Positions 50,154 through 59,769 of a stretch of DNA of 64,000 nt are shown piece after piece. The stretch's first letter is position 1, and each line of letters opens with the position of its first letter. This stretch comes from Leptodontidium sp. MPI-SDFR-AT-0119 (taxonomy: Eukaryota > Ascomycota > Leotiomycetes > Helotiales > Leptodontidiaceae), in contig JAHLEZ010000006.1 of assembly GCA_020726505.1 (NCBI GenBank), positions 1,984,001 to 2,048,000 of the forward strand, written 5' to 3'. The notes below the pieces were generated by a model. The model did not search any database. It saw only the letters and a list, made by a program, of their open reading frames with translations, and was not told where the DNA came from. The position numbers and the translations under genes were made by a program.

Positions 50154-50763
50154 TCAAGCAGCTGCAGCTACTCCATTGCATTTGGCTGCTCGGTGCAAAG
50201 ACGATATGGTTTGTGCTGGACCGTAGGGAAATGTGTTGAGATTCATTTGCTGTGCAGAGCGCTTCATGCAGCAGGGATTGAGATTGTCCTCCAACCGCCA
50301 CTGCTGTTGCTGTTTTAGCCTCTTCGGGTCGAGTCGCTTGTGATACGGAGGCACGTGTTCCCTACTCTCCAACAGGCTAGTGCTGACTGTCAATCCTGGT
50401 AACGAAGCACGATTGAGCTTCTTGGGATTCCTTCCTTCTTGCTTTCTCACCAAACCAATCGCCTGGTGTCGCCAATCTTACGTACATGCCTTGGCTAACT
50501 GCAGCTTTCTGCGCTTTGGTCCCCGGTTTAGACTTACTTTTCAGTAAACTTTGCCGCACAGCTGCATGCTTGATGAGTGTTGCGTCTCGATGGATGGTTG
50601 GCACAGGGTGGCGTTGTTGTAAACTCTTTATTTGTTGTTCAGCGGTACTTAGCAAGGTAAACGTGCTCTCCATTTGTAGCGACGAATGTGTCTTAGTGGC
50701 GGTGCATAGTTGCATCGTTGCATGACTCCCCGCACTTCCATCCTTTTTGGAGCCATCACCCAT
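50154..50763 (-). CDS. Possible two-exon small basic protein, unrecognised
   Basis: Exon 1, 50763-50486, starts MGDGSKKDGSAGS and is Ser/Thr/Lys-rich. A strong donor (GTACGTAAG) and an acceptor (GTCAG before 50382) give a 103-bp intron. Joined to exon 2 (50382-50154) the frame stays open for 168 residues, ending KCNGVAAAA. Exon 2 has a Gln run (KRLKQQQQ) and a Cys pair (NPCCMK). No domain, signal peptide or membrane helix seen. It lies between the PKS promoter and a MITE, same strand as the PKS. It may be a lineage-specific gene or chance open sequence; the good splice signals and frame fit are the only support. Confidence 0.35.
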
Positions 50764-51425
50764 TGGCCTCCGAATAGCATGCAGTCATGGTATATATGCC
50801 ATCGTAACGAAGGCAAAAATGCTGTCTTGCTGGCCACTATCTGTATAAATTTACCAGGTGGCAGAAGTTCCTCAGCCATATTTAACTAAAGTTTCTCTCC
50901 CAATTAGGTCACAATCCGTTGAGCACAGTGCGAGTCACGGTGTAGGGCGGCGTAACAGGTCTTCAAAACTCAAGTGCAACTTGTCTCTTTTGAGCAAGCT
51001 CTGGGGGTATGGAGAGTGACTTTGTACTGAACCACCGAGACCCCGTTGATTTAGATGCAGGTACTCCCTTTATTTAGTGGACTGAAAATAGTGCTATTCA
51101 CTCCCAGGGAAAGGAAAGTTGACAGGTTCGTCAGGTAACCTTGTAGTGGAGAGGACCCATTTTCAGTCGATTGAATAAAGGGAGTAGTGTCTCTCACACC
51201 ATCACTCATCTACCTGGCTAGTTGGTAGATGCAAGCACTGTGGCTTTGCAACTACTCCACAAACTTTCCGAATGATGCAAGCAGATACATCCAAAACAGA
51301 GAGATCAATAGGAAAGCGGGAATTAAGGTATCCTGATACCACACGGTTGCAACAACACCCTCTTGTCGAGAATTCAAGCGACCATAGACTCCAATTCCCT
51401 CGAAGTCAATATTTCAAAATTCTTC
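50764..51425. other. Intergenic region with MITE
   Basis: Contains the 121-bp MITE at 51064-51184 and the 3' flank of the SDR gene. Otherwise no gene or repeat seen. Confidence 0.5.
51064..51184. mobile_element. Mariner-type MITE in the PKS-SDR region
   Basis: 121 bp between TA dinucleotides (51062-51063, 51185-51186). The inverted ends CTCCCTTTATT and AATAAAGGGAG are perfect for 11 bp and continue imperfectly for about 28 bp (both arms contain ACTGAAAAT). No coding capacity. Different family from the MITE at 9781-9970. Confidence 0.85.
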
Positions 51426-52239
51426 TCACCAACCATGCAAACCACCCTCAGAATTGACGAACTTGCCAACATCCGCATCCCTTTCACCCTGTATGATGGC
51501 GAGAATCCCCTTTCCAGAGTTCGCTGGATCACCAGCTCCCCCTCCACCACTGATAGCCTCCTCGCTGGTGCCGCGGAGGTTCGATCTGACGAAACCCGGA
51601 CAGAAAGCAAACGTCTTCAACGCGGTCGTCTCCGAGAAGTCATAATGCTCTTGCAGAATAATCATGTCAAGTGCCGACTTACTGGCCCGATAGGACTCTC
51701 CTCCAGGCATTCCCTTGTGCAACGGGAAAGTTGTATCGGTCGCGAGAGTCATCGAGCCCATCCCGCTCGACACATATATCGAGTACGGCTTGGGCGATTT
51801 GAGTAATATGGGCCTGAATGCCGCTCCTGCTACTGCTGTGCCGACGACATTGGTATCCATTACAGCTTGGAGACGAGATCTGAGGTCTGAGTGACCTACG
51901 CCAGCAACTGCTGCGTTACTGACCAGGACGTCCAAGTGGCCGAATGTTTCTTCGACGAAGGCTACGGCTTTGTCGATGGATGTTTGGTCGGTGATGTCAA
52001 GTTGAACGGCTGACAATTGTCCCAGGATTCCGCTTGCCTCGATCTCGGACTTGGCATTGTTTGCCTTGTCGAGGCTTCGCGCTGCCATGATAACGTGGAA
52101 GTCCTTTGATGCTGATGCGATGACTTTTGATGTGGCGTATCCAACGCCGGAATTTGCTCCTACTCAGTAGTTAGCGAGTGTATTATCTGTATCCATTGCG
52201 AGCGCACTTGCCAGTGATGAGAACGATTTTTGGTGCCAT
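51426..52239 (-). CDS. Short-chain dehydrogenase/reductase, carbonyl-reductase-like
   Basis: NAD(P)-dependent oxidoreductase of the classical SDR type, probably cytosolic. Exon 1, 52239-52212, encodes MAPKIVLITG; exon 2 is 52159-51426; total 253 residues. The intron uses a GC donor (GCAAGT) and an AG acceptor; only this choice restores the cofactor motif TGANSGVG (residues 9-16). Further motifs: NAAV (about 91-94), Asn113, Ser140/141 in YVSSGMGS, and the catalytic YRASK with Tyr166 and Lys170. The C-terminal part has CPGFVRSNLRG and a Gly-rich GGGGAG. Divergent from the Zn2Cys6 regulator across a 741-bp shared upstream region and 1.6 kb from the PKS start, so a tailoring role in PKS product formation is plausible but unproven. 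Confidence 0.88.
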
Positions 52240-52980
52240 GTTGCAAGTGTTCGAGTTATGTATTCTTGAAATGCTGAAGGTTAATCTGTTTGCATCATTC
52301 CAAATTCTTTGTGCGGGACTCGAGTATTTATAGATAAATATTCTTGAAAATCAGTGAATTTGGTCGCAACCTCCGCCAATCCACTCGACACAAAATGAGC
52401 CATTCTGACCACAACCTTGGGGGACTGCGGACAAAGGAAAACCAGCCGCTCCCCGATGCACAGCCCATTTTCGACTTCATCCGAAGGAGTTAGAGGACTT
52501 AAAATCAACATTCCGATACGTTGAATATAGTCAAGAAACAATCCTTGGAATTGTCCATGGATGAATATTTACTGATTTGTTCTGAGTAAGGCTTTGAAAT
52601 CATCAAGAGATTCATTAAAGGAAATGTCCGCGGACGTTTAACCCCGTGGACGACCTTGTTCGATTCGGGAGCAACCCAGTGCTGGTCAATGGAGCAGTTG
52701 ACAACCACAACATCGTTCGCCTACGGATCGCGAATTCCCCGCGGGAAGCGAGCTTTCCGACACCTGAGAACATTGTATTTCGCTGGAGGGTGTTCATTTT
52801 GGTGAAGTTTCCAAATACGTAGTTCGTCAAGACCAATGTTTGTGAGGGCGGAGTTAGGTGTAATCCCCGAGACAGCCAACTCCAAGACTTCATGGCAACG
52901 ACACCGAGTTGCCTCTGCATCGACTCTTTTGCACACATAGGGCCTGATTGGGAGTCTCTTAGTCGGGACGGGAGAACATC
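52240..52980. promoter_or_regulatory. Shared divergent promoter region, SDR / Zn2Cys6 regulator
   Basis: 741 bp between two divergent start codons. Short minus-strand frames here are not supported as genes. Regulator binding sites could lie in it; no unambiguous CGG-type inverted pair was identified by eye. Confidence 0.5.
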
Positions 52981-54564
52981 ATGCCGTTCCCAAGCAAAGC
53001 ATGCAAGACATGTAAGACCCGTCGAGTGAAGGTAAATTACCCCCACCTCCACCATATGTTCAATGTTGACTTGAACCAGTGCGACGAAACGCAACCACGA
53101 TGCCTTCGATGCGTGAAAGCAGATCGAGTCTGCTACGGCATGCCTCCGGTTGGAGAGACGGATCACGTGTATCACCTCGAGAATTCCTTTGCGAGCGGTA
53201 TCAAGAAACGGCCCAGAGGGCCGAGACCAAGGCCAACTCCAGCAATTCAGCCTTCGCTCCTCAGTCGAGTGGCCACGCAACCTCCTCCGCCTGCCGATTT
53301 GAAAAGCCAAGCAGTGGAGTACTACATTCAAAACCACCTCCGCACGCTCGAAGACGCACCCGATCTCGTGAGAGCGGTCTATGACTTCCCTACCCTCTGG
53401 TCCTCTCTAGAGACATATCCAATTCTCAACCTCGCCGTATCCTCAATGGCACTAGCTGTATTCTCACGAGCGAAGAACCACCCACCAGCAGCAATAGAAG
53501 CGACAGAGAGTTATCATCGACTTCTCCAGCTGACGCAACAAACTATTTTCTCGCTGGACGAAAATAACATCGATATCTGCCTGCTATCAATCTTCTTCAT
53601 GGGACGGTACGAACAAGTCGTACACTGCCCCAACCCCTCCCATTTCCAGCTGAAATTCCCTTTACACTCATGTGTCCAGAGTTTCTCACATCATGATGGG
53701 AATCTCGCGATCTTGAAAAGTTGGAAAGAGCATCTGAGTGAGAAGTTACCCGCTACTGATGTTATTAAACGTGTGAGGCGGGGTATGATCAGATCTGCGT
53801 TGTTGCGGAATATTGCGTTGCCGGAATGGATTATGGATGGTTCACTGTTTGGCGAGAAGGGTCTGGAACTGGAGTATGATTGTCTTGTTGTATGGGTTGT
53901 CAATATTCGGGAACGGTTGATCACACTTGGGAAAGAGAAGATGAGTCAAGGACAACTATCCCCGGAGTCTGTAGATCTGGCCAAGCAGCTCGATGAACAG
54001 GCACGAGTTGTTGACCAAGCGTTGCAGGAATGGACGACTCAGTTTCCGGAATCGTGGGCTTACCAACGATATACGCTATCAGAACCTCTTTCATATCCGA
54101 CTACAGAATTCTACTCTCCGAAGGTACTCACATATAGTAGTCTAAGCTACGTAGCAGTTTGGAATCTCTACTTCGGGACAAGAATCCTCATCAACTGCTC
54201 ACGCGTCAGTATCTTCGAGCTAGCTTATCCTGACGATACGGAGCAGCTTTCGACGTGTCTCACTGCCATCGACGAAATGGCAAACGACCTTGCATCTAGC
54301 ATTCCATTCTGCCGTCAGAACATCACCATTACAGATGGCTTGGATTCAGATTCTGATTGTAAAGTTGTCACGATCAATCCAGACGAGCATGAAGAGCAGC
54401 ATGCCGCCATTACAACTGTATGGCCACTATCGATAGCTTCGGGTTTGAGTCGAGTAGAGGTGAAGCCGAGATCTTGGTTCCGTGCAGAGCTTGCGCGGAT
54501 TGGGAGGATGATATATGATTCAGTTCTTGAAGGTGCCGAGAGGGAAGAGTGGCTTGAACTGTGA
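52981..54564 (+). CDS. Zn2Cys6 fungal transcription factor
   Basis: DNA-binding regulator, nuclear. The N-terminal zinc cluster CX2CX6CX6CX2CX6C is formed by Cys8, 11, 18, 25, 28 and 35, but only after removing a 48-bp intron (53032-53079, GTAAAT...CCAG) that sits inside the motif and is in frame, so the unspliced reading also stays open. Basic residues follow (KKRPRGPRPRP). The middle and C-terminal parts (VYDFPTLW, SFSHHDG, GLSRVEVKPRSWF) are typical of the fungal-specific transcription-factor region of the PF11951 type. A second in-frame intron within about 53605-53680 is likely, since the segment between FMGRYE and SFSHHDG looks non-conserved. Length 511 residues or somewhat less. Neighbour of SDR and PKS, hence a candidate pathway regulator. 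Confidence 0.88.
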   Translation: MPFPSKACKTCKTRRVKVNYPHLHHMFNVDLNQCDETQPRCLRCVKADRVCYGMPPVGETDHVYHLENSFASGIKKRPRGPRPRPTPAIQPSLLSRVATQPPPPADLKSQAVEYYIQNHLRTLEDAPDLVRAVYDFPTLWSSLETYPILNLAVSSMALAVFSRAKNHPPAAIEATESYHRLLQLTQQTIFSLDENNIDICLLSIFFMGRYEQVVHCPNPSHFQLKFPLHSCVQSFSHHDGNLAILKSWKEHLSEKLPATDVIKRVRRGMIRSALLRNIALPEWIMDGSLFGEKGLELEYDCLVVWVVNIRERLITLGKEKMSQGQLSPESVDLAKQLDEQARVVDQALQEWTTQFPESWAYQRYTLSEPLSYPTTEFYSPKVLTYSSLSYVAVWNLYFGTRILINCSRVSIFELAYPDDTEQLSTCLTAIDEMANDLASSIPFCRQNITITDGLDSDSDCKVVTINPDEHEEQHAAITTVWPLSIASGLSRVEVKPRSWFRAELARIGRMIYDSVLEGAEREEWLEL

Positions 54565-55542
54565 GCATGAATTCAGTCGACCACCGCTCGTGTTTTCGGA
54601 ACCTGAGGAATGGCTGAGCGATATCATCCCACAAGTTCCGAAATGAAATGATATATTGATCACTTTCAAGATCATAATTGAGGACAGATATGGGAGTGAA
54701 TACAGGGGGTCAAATTGGGTCAAGCGAAGTTAGGCGAGGCGAGGAAAGGGGCAAAAATATGAGTCAACGGTGGCAAACTCTCGAAATACCTACACAAAGC
54801 TGAAAATGCTTCAACTCCAGCGACAACATACCCTGCCTTATCAGATCTACAAACATCGACACCATTTTTTCTCGGCACCTCGATCTCGGTGGTATTCGCA
54901 AGCGTCTGACCTACCAACCTCCACCCCGAGGTCGGAGCTCCACAAACCCGCTCATACTCCAGCTCAAGACGTCAACAGCGGAGCCTCTGCACGGCTATAA
55001 ACGGATCTAGAAATCTTCTCTAATCTTTTGTTTAGAAAAGGACCGAGTTTCTGCTTCTGCGCCCGGTATACTTCGTATGTTGTGCCTCCGAAGCAGAGAT
55101 AAACACACTGAATCAGGGATCGAAATCTGACTGTGAACGGTTTTTACACAGCAGATCCGAATATCTGGTAGCGGCATGCAGTAGGTGTAATATATGTATT
55201 GTATGTATCTCGCTCTCGAGAAGAGAGGAGAGTGATCTAAAAATGGGTATAAAGAATCCAACCTAAACACGAATTTCCTGAACGCCAGTACTCCCATGAA
55301 AATGCCCGATCCTTCCTTCTACGCCATCCTTCTATCTATCCCGCCTATCAATTATCTATCCATCTACCCCCCAAGATCTATCCCGAACTCCAAAAATCCA
55401 AATCCAAATCCAAATCTTCTCATCTCCCACCATCTCGTCTGCCTCATCAGCCTATTACCAGCCCCCTCTCTCCCTTGCCTCCCCAAGATCCTCCCCATCT
55501 TTTCTCAGCTGTAAGTTTCATATTCCTCGAACGATTGAGAAT
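54565..55542. other. Intergenic region
   Basis: About 1 kb with no supported gene. A pyrimidine-rich stretch with CCAAAT runs lies around 55300-55500; a 72-codon plus frame there is low-complexity and not counted. Confidence 0.5.
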
Positions 55543-55734
55543 TCACAGCGACCGTCTCAAATGCGCCATCTCCTCAATACTCCTCAGCGTCTGCGTCTTG
55601 CGCTCATAATTCGCCTCCTCGATCTGCATCGCGACCCTGCGGCGGAAAATCTGAAAGCCACAACCACCGGCGAAAGTACACGTCCCAGCGACAGCGAGAC
55701 GGGCGTAGAGTTGGCTGAGCATGGTTTTGTACAT
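55543..55734 (-). CDS. Small 63-aa protein with one hydrophobic segment
   Basis: Single exon, MYKTMLSQLYARL..., with a short hydrophobic, Cys/Gly-rich segment (VAGTCTFAGGCGFQIF, about residues 15-30) followed by a charged amphipathic tail (RRRVAMQIEEANYERK, MAHLRRSL). The short basic N terminus and single helix would fit a mitochondrial inner-membrane peptide, but no family is recognised. Similar in style to the next gene on the same strand, which also has an N-terminal Arg-rich segment and one hydrophobic helix. Confidence 0.5.
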   Translation of the reverse strand: MYKTMLSQLYARLAVAGTCTFAGGCGFQIFRRRVAMQIEEANYERKTQTLRSIEEMAHLRRSL

Positions 55735-56295
55735 TGAGTGTGTTGGTTTAAGCTGATCGGTGGATGTGAGGTTCTTGGTGGTGATGTGGTTTTGAGGTGA
55801 TGATCGTTTTTGGGTGGAGGCGATGTGTTTCGTCGTATAATATCTTGTATGTCTGTTGAGTTCTGTTTGTCTGTGTTCCTGGTTGGGTACAGAATCTATA
55901 TCAATAAATGACAGGAGCAGGAGGCACCTTGAGATATATAAATACCGGACCGGTACGAAAACCCCCCACTCGTATGCAGGCGGTAGGGATTAGTTAGCAA
56001 AGGGCGAGATCCAGAATTTTCCAGGGGCAGAAAACAAATTTTCGGCTCCGTGTGTGTGGTTGGCTGTGTGGATTTGTGGTGTGTGTGGTGTGTGGTGAGA
56101 GTCTCACCAATGAGGACGAGGTGGACTAGTGGCGATGTCCGAAAGGTGTGTGGGACGGGCCGATATTATCTGATGGACCAGCCGGCCTCTTTAAAGAGAT
56201 ATGGAGACCTTTATCTTGTGTATCTCTCTTACAGACAATGTCCTGCATCGAACATGAGATGCGCAAAGATCAGATAAGACGAGATCAGATTTATC
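55735..56295. other. Intergenic region with GT-rich tract
   Basis: No supported gene. 56050-56100 is a GTGTGTGG/TGTGGT-rich tract. This is the upstream region of the 63-aa gene and the 3' flank of the 153-aa gene. Confidence 0.5.
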
Positions 56296-56902
56296 TCATC
56301 TCCTCTTCCCATCCCAAGGAAATGTGACCCTAAGAATCGTTCCCTTCCCTTTACTAGGCTCCTTAACTTCCCCAGCTACCCGTTCGCGCTCCTCCTGCTC
56401 CTGCTTTCTCTCCCATCTCACTTTTCTATCTTTCTCTCTCTCAGCTCGCCATTTTGCTTTGACATCGCGACGTGCTTCGATCCCTATTTCTCTTATCAGT
56501 ATTTCGCAACTAAATAACTCGCTTCTTATATCCAGAGTCGCAGTCTCGATTCTCATCACACAAGACCAGGATGCGGGAAGCAGGAGAGAAATATAGCAAA
56601 GAAGGAGGACAAGACAACTCACAAACACCATCCTTCCCCCTCCCCACCAAACCCCACAACTCCTCCACTCTATCCCCCAAAAACTCCGTCGTATACCTCC
56701 TCCTCCTGTTCCTACTCACATTCCCATCCCAAATGCCATCTCGAACCCCAACACCAACCCCAACACCAGCGATATAAAACACCTGATAAACACCCGCGCC
56801 AATGAAAGCTGCTGTTTTGCAGCACAACGCTGTGCTGAGCGTGCTGTGCATGAGAGGGTGTTGCGAGATGCGCGTTGTGCGGAGACGAGTGAGGAAAGAC
56901 AT
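56296..56902 (-). CDS. Two-exon 153-aa basic protein, uncharacterised
   Basis: Exon 1, 56902-56629; exon 2, 56483-56296; the 145-bp intron has a GTGTTT donor and an ATAG acceptor. The N terminus MSFLTRLRTTRISQHPL is Arg-rich without acidic residues, like a mitochondrial presequence. A hydrophobic stretch follows (AAFIGAGVYQVFYIAGVGV, about 31-50), with a GVGVGVGV run. The C terminus is highly charged (AKWRAEREKDRKVRWERKQ) and probably helical. No family recognised. The continued frame and amphipathic design make it a likely real gene. Confidence 0.55.
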
Positions 56903-57488
56903 TTTCGTGCTTTTGAGCTCTTGCTGCTGTTGTAGGTGTTTGGTAGAGTGTAGTGACTGAAATCGAATCAGAATCGAAATCGAAAGTGGTTTTGACCGAT
57001 AGAGATGCGCTTCAATATTTCGAATCGAAGGAACTTATGATGGTGGTGATGGTAATGTGATGCTTTGCAACGCGACCAGATGAGACGAGACGAGATGAAA
57101 CAAGATGAACTACAATGGAAACTTTGTACCGTAAGGCAGGCGCGAACCATTCGGCTAAATATATTTTTGTGTAGTGAATCTGATTTGATGGGGAGTGAAT
57201 CGCAATTGAGTGAGTTATGGTGCGTGGGAATGTGGCTCTCGTGACAGGGCGACGAGACGAAACTTCGGTCCCAAATAACCAAACGGCAATGAAAAAATGG
57301 AATGATAACAAAATGACAAAACACGCTATTTTGGAGTATTTATCGGTTGTGTATAAATCGGTCCCCGTCCAGATGTAAAACCTCAGTCTATGCAAAACGC
57401 CCCTCCATGTCTAAACACGCTTCTCATGTCCGCTCGCTTGTAATTTCAAAATCTCGCTAACTCCATCCAGAGCCATCTATCCTTCACT
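56903..57488. other. Intergenic region
   Basis: No supported gene. 57060-57100 holds a short run of degenerate GATGAGACGA-type repeats. Overlapping minus frames at 56968-57395 look like chance openings. Confidence 0.5.
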
Positions 57489-59275
57489 TCAAGCTTCTCT
57501 TTCTTGTAATTCTCTCTCTTCCTTCTCACGCAATTGGTGGGTATACCAAATGCTCCATAGACTGACAGCCAGTCCTGCTAAGCAAGCAAATACGGTGATA
57601 ACATATGCGCTACGGTAACAGGCCAGCCCCTCCGTACATTCACGCTCGCCTCCGGGCTTCACGATACTATGTTTGTCGAAGACGAAACCGTAGAATAGGT
57701 TGAAGACGTTTCCACTGATGACTGGGCTCAGTGTCATACATCCCCAGTTGGTACTCAGGCCGTGAACTCCAAATGCCTCGGCGACGAGTGATGGGAAGCA
57801 TCCGAAGAGGAATCCGTAGGCAAGGCCAGTAAGACTGGAAACTAGAGTGAGATAGTGTGGGTTTTCGATAGAAAGTGCAAACGCTTGAGCAGCGAGGAAG
57901 ATTATGGCGGCGATAGTGAGACACCACAACCGTGAAGCGTGTAGCACTTTATGCAAAAAATCAGAACCGACACCTAGCTGAAATCAGTATTACTATACTC
58001 AAAGGCAAAACCTTACTCACCACTCGACAAGCGTCCAACAAAACTACAAACAGAAAGAATAGAGACGTGCATGGCTTGGCGCTTGTTGATAAAATCGTCG
58101 CTAACCGAATCATCGTAGTGGCGCCACAACGCATTTGCATCGTTACCAATATTGCTACAGGATATCAGTGACGGTACTTGCCCAAGAATATACTCAACTC
58201 ACTTGATGGTCATCAAGCCCACTCCAGTCAATATGCCCATAAGCATAAATAGTTGCCAGAACTCGATCATCGGCAGCATCTTTAAACCTCGAATATCTGT
58301 ACGATGAGCATGGTCCTTAATATTGCTTTCTTCAGGGTCATCCCCAGGGCTCGAGGATGTGGATTTGGACATCAAGGAGGAGGTTTCCGTATCGGTATTG
58401 ACGCCTTCGGCTACCTCTTCCCCTACATCGTAATGATTTAGGGCTTCTGTGTCCTCAGGAGGCTCAACTAAACTGGAGGGCCTACCTGGTTCTTGATGTG
58501 CCTGCTGGGCGCGATGTTTTGCCTCCTCCGATTTCGTCCTATGAAGTCGATTCGAATCGGCTCGAGCACGGCCAGCCGTTGTTGGGACTGCTGTATAGTG
58601 GGGGTGGGGGAGAACTCTCAGGAAGAAGAATCCAACGAAGACAATTCCAAATGTTCCGCATGCTAACAGCATCAAGAAGTCCCCCGTAGACCCTGGCATA
58701 ATGAATTGTGCAAACATCGAGAAGAAGAAGGCGCTCAACCCGAATGCTGCTAGGGGGAATCCCGTTGCTGTCCCTCGGTGATGTGGCCAGTTCAACGCTG
58801 ATGTCTTGATAGCTGCAGCAAAAGCAGCACATCCTCCTAATCCAGAGAAGAACGAGAACATGCAGAGCAGCGGCATAGACCCAGACCCTCGATCGTATGC
58901 TTGGTGTAGAGGAAAGTAGCCCGCGGCTAGTAACAAAGCTCCTATCACAACAGCGGGTCGTGGTCCCTTGGTATCAACCAAAATCCCAACAGGTATGCCC
59001 ATCGAATACATCCCTAAGTTACCGGAAAGTCCCTGGGAATGTTAGCAGATGTTCTGGGAAAGAAGAGAGGATCATACTATCAAGTTCTGCTCTGTTGAGG
59101 AGAGCTTGAGCTTCTCCGCGAATGCAGGACCCCATGCTGAATAGACATACTGCTCTGGTTAGTATTTTCTCCAGATATAGCCCAGAAAGCATACATTAGA
59201 TCCGCATGCCAATGAGATAGCCGTTGCAGCAATGCTCGAGACAATCCTCGCGGTATGAAGTGACTTCTCTGCCAT
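57489..59275 (-). CDS. Major facilitator superfamily transporter, Nodulin-like/Mch1-type
   Basis: Membrane transporter, substrate unknown. Exons: 59275-59195, 59152-59078, 59032-58203, 58154-58021, 57973-57489; 534 residues. TM1 is in exon 1 (SSIAATAISLACG). The first half has GNLGMYSMGIPVGILVDTKG, the loop 2-3 signature of this MFS branch, and six helices. A long hydrophilic, Ser/Glu/Asp-rich loop of about 108 residues (197-304) separates it from the second six helices, which include SVCSFVGRLSSG (split by an intron) and FGCFPSLVAEAFG. The C-terminal tail is charged (REKEERELQEREA). The general pattern matches fungal Mch1-like/nodulin-like proteins rather than drug-efflux DHA families, so export of the PKS product is not the obvious role. 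Divergent from the Serinc gene. Confidence 0.88.
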
Positions 59276-59769
59276 GGTGGGAAGGTGGGATAACCTCTAT
59301 CGGAGCTCGATCGAAGTGTTGTCGGAGTATGCAGGTAGATGTTCAGGGGCGTGTCACTTGTTGATCATTGCGGATGGTGGACAGTAGTTGTCGAAGTCAG
59401 AATATCGTCAATCAATTGTTGTGAATGTGCAGTCTCTCAAGTCATAGATGGAATGATAGGATGTGTAAAGTTGGGAGTGACATTGGCCGAATGTCAGGTT
59501 CCATAATTCTAGTTGCATGTTGTCACATGCTTGGCCGTGGCCGTGTTATCCAGCCCAGCTGCTCACATTCAACACCGCCGACGAGGCTAGCCCGGCCATC
59601 AGCCAAGCCTTCTCTTCCGCGCGGCTCTGGCTCTACAAGTCTCTCCAACTCTACTCCATCGCATCGCGTCGCATGCGCATTCATCAATCACTCGAGGGCT
59701 GGATATCGACCAGTGATTGAACCCACCGTCAAATCCATCTCTACCTCTACTACAGCATAATTCGGCATT
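59276..59769. promoter_or_regulatory. Divergent promoter region, MFS / Serinc
   Basis: 494 bp between the two divergent starts, no repeat. A plus-strand frame of 111 codons here has no motif and is rejected as a gene. Confidence 0.5.

Noticed and set aside
52615..53337. 240-codon minus-strand frame over the regulator 5' end
   Set aside because: Antisense to the zinc-cluster exons and the divergent promoter; no recognisable domain.
54720..55297. Short minus frames of 65 and 96 codons
   Set aside because: No motif, no splice partners, no conservation-type features; treated as intergenic.
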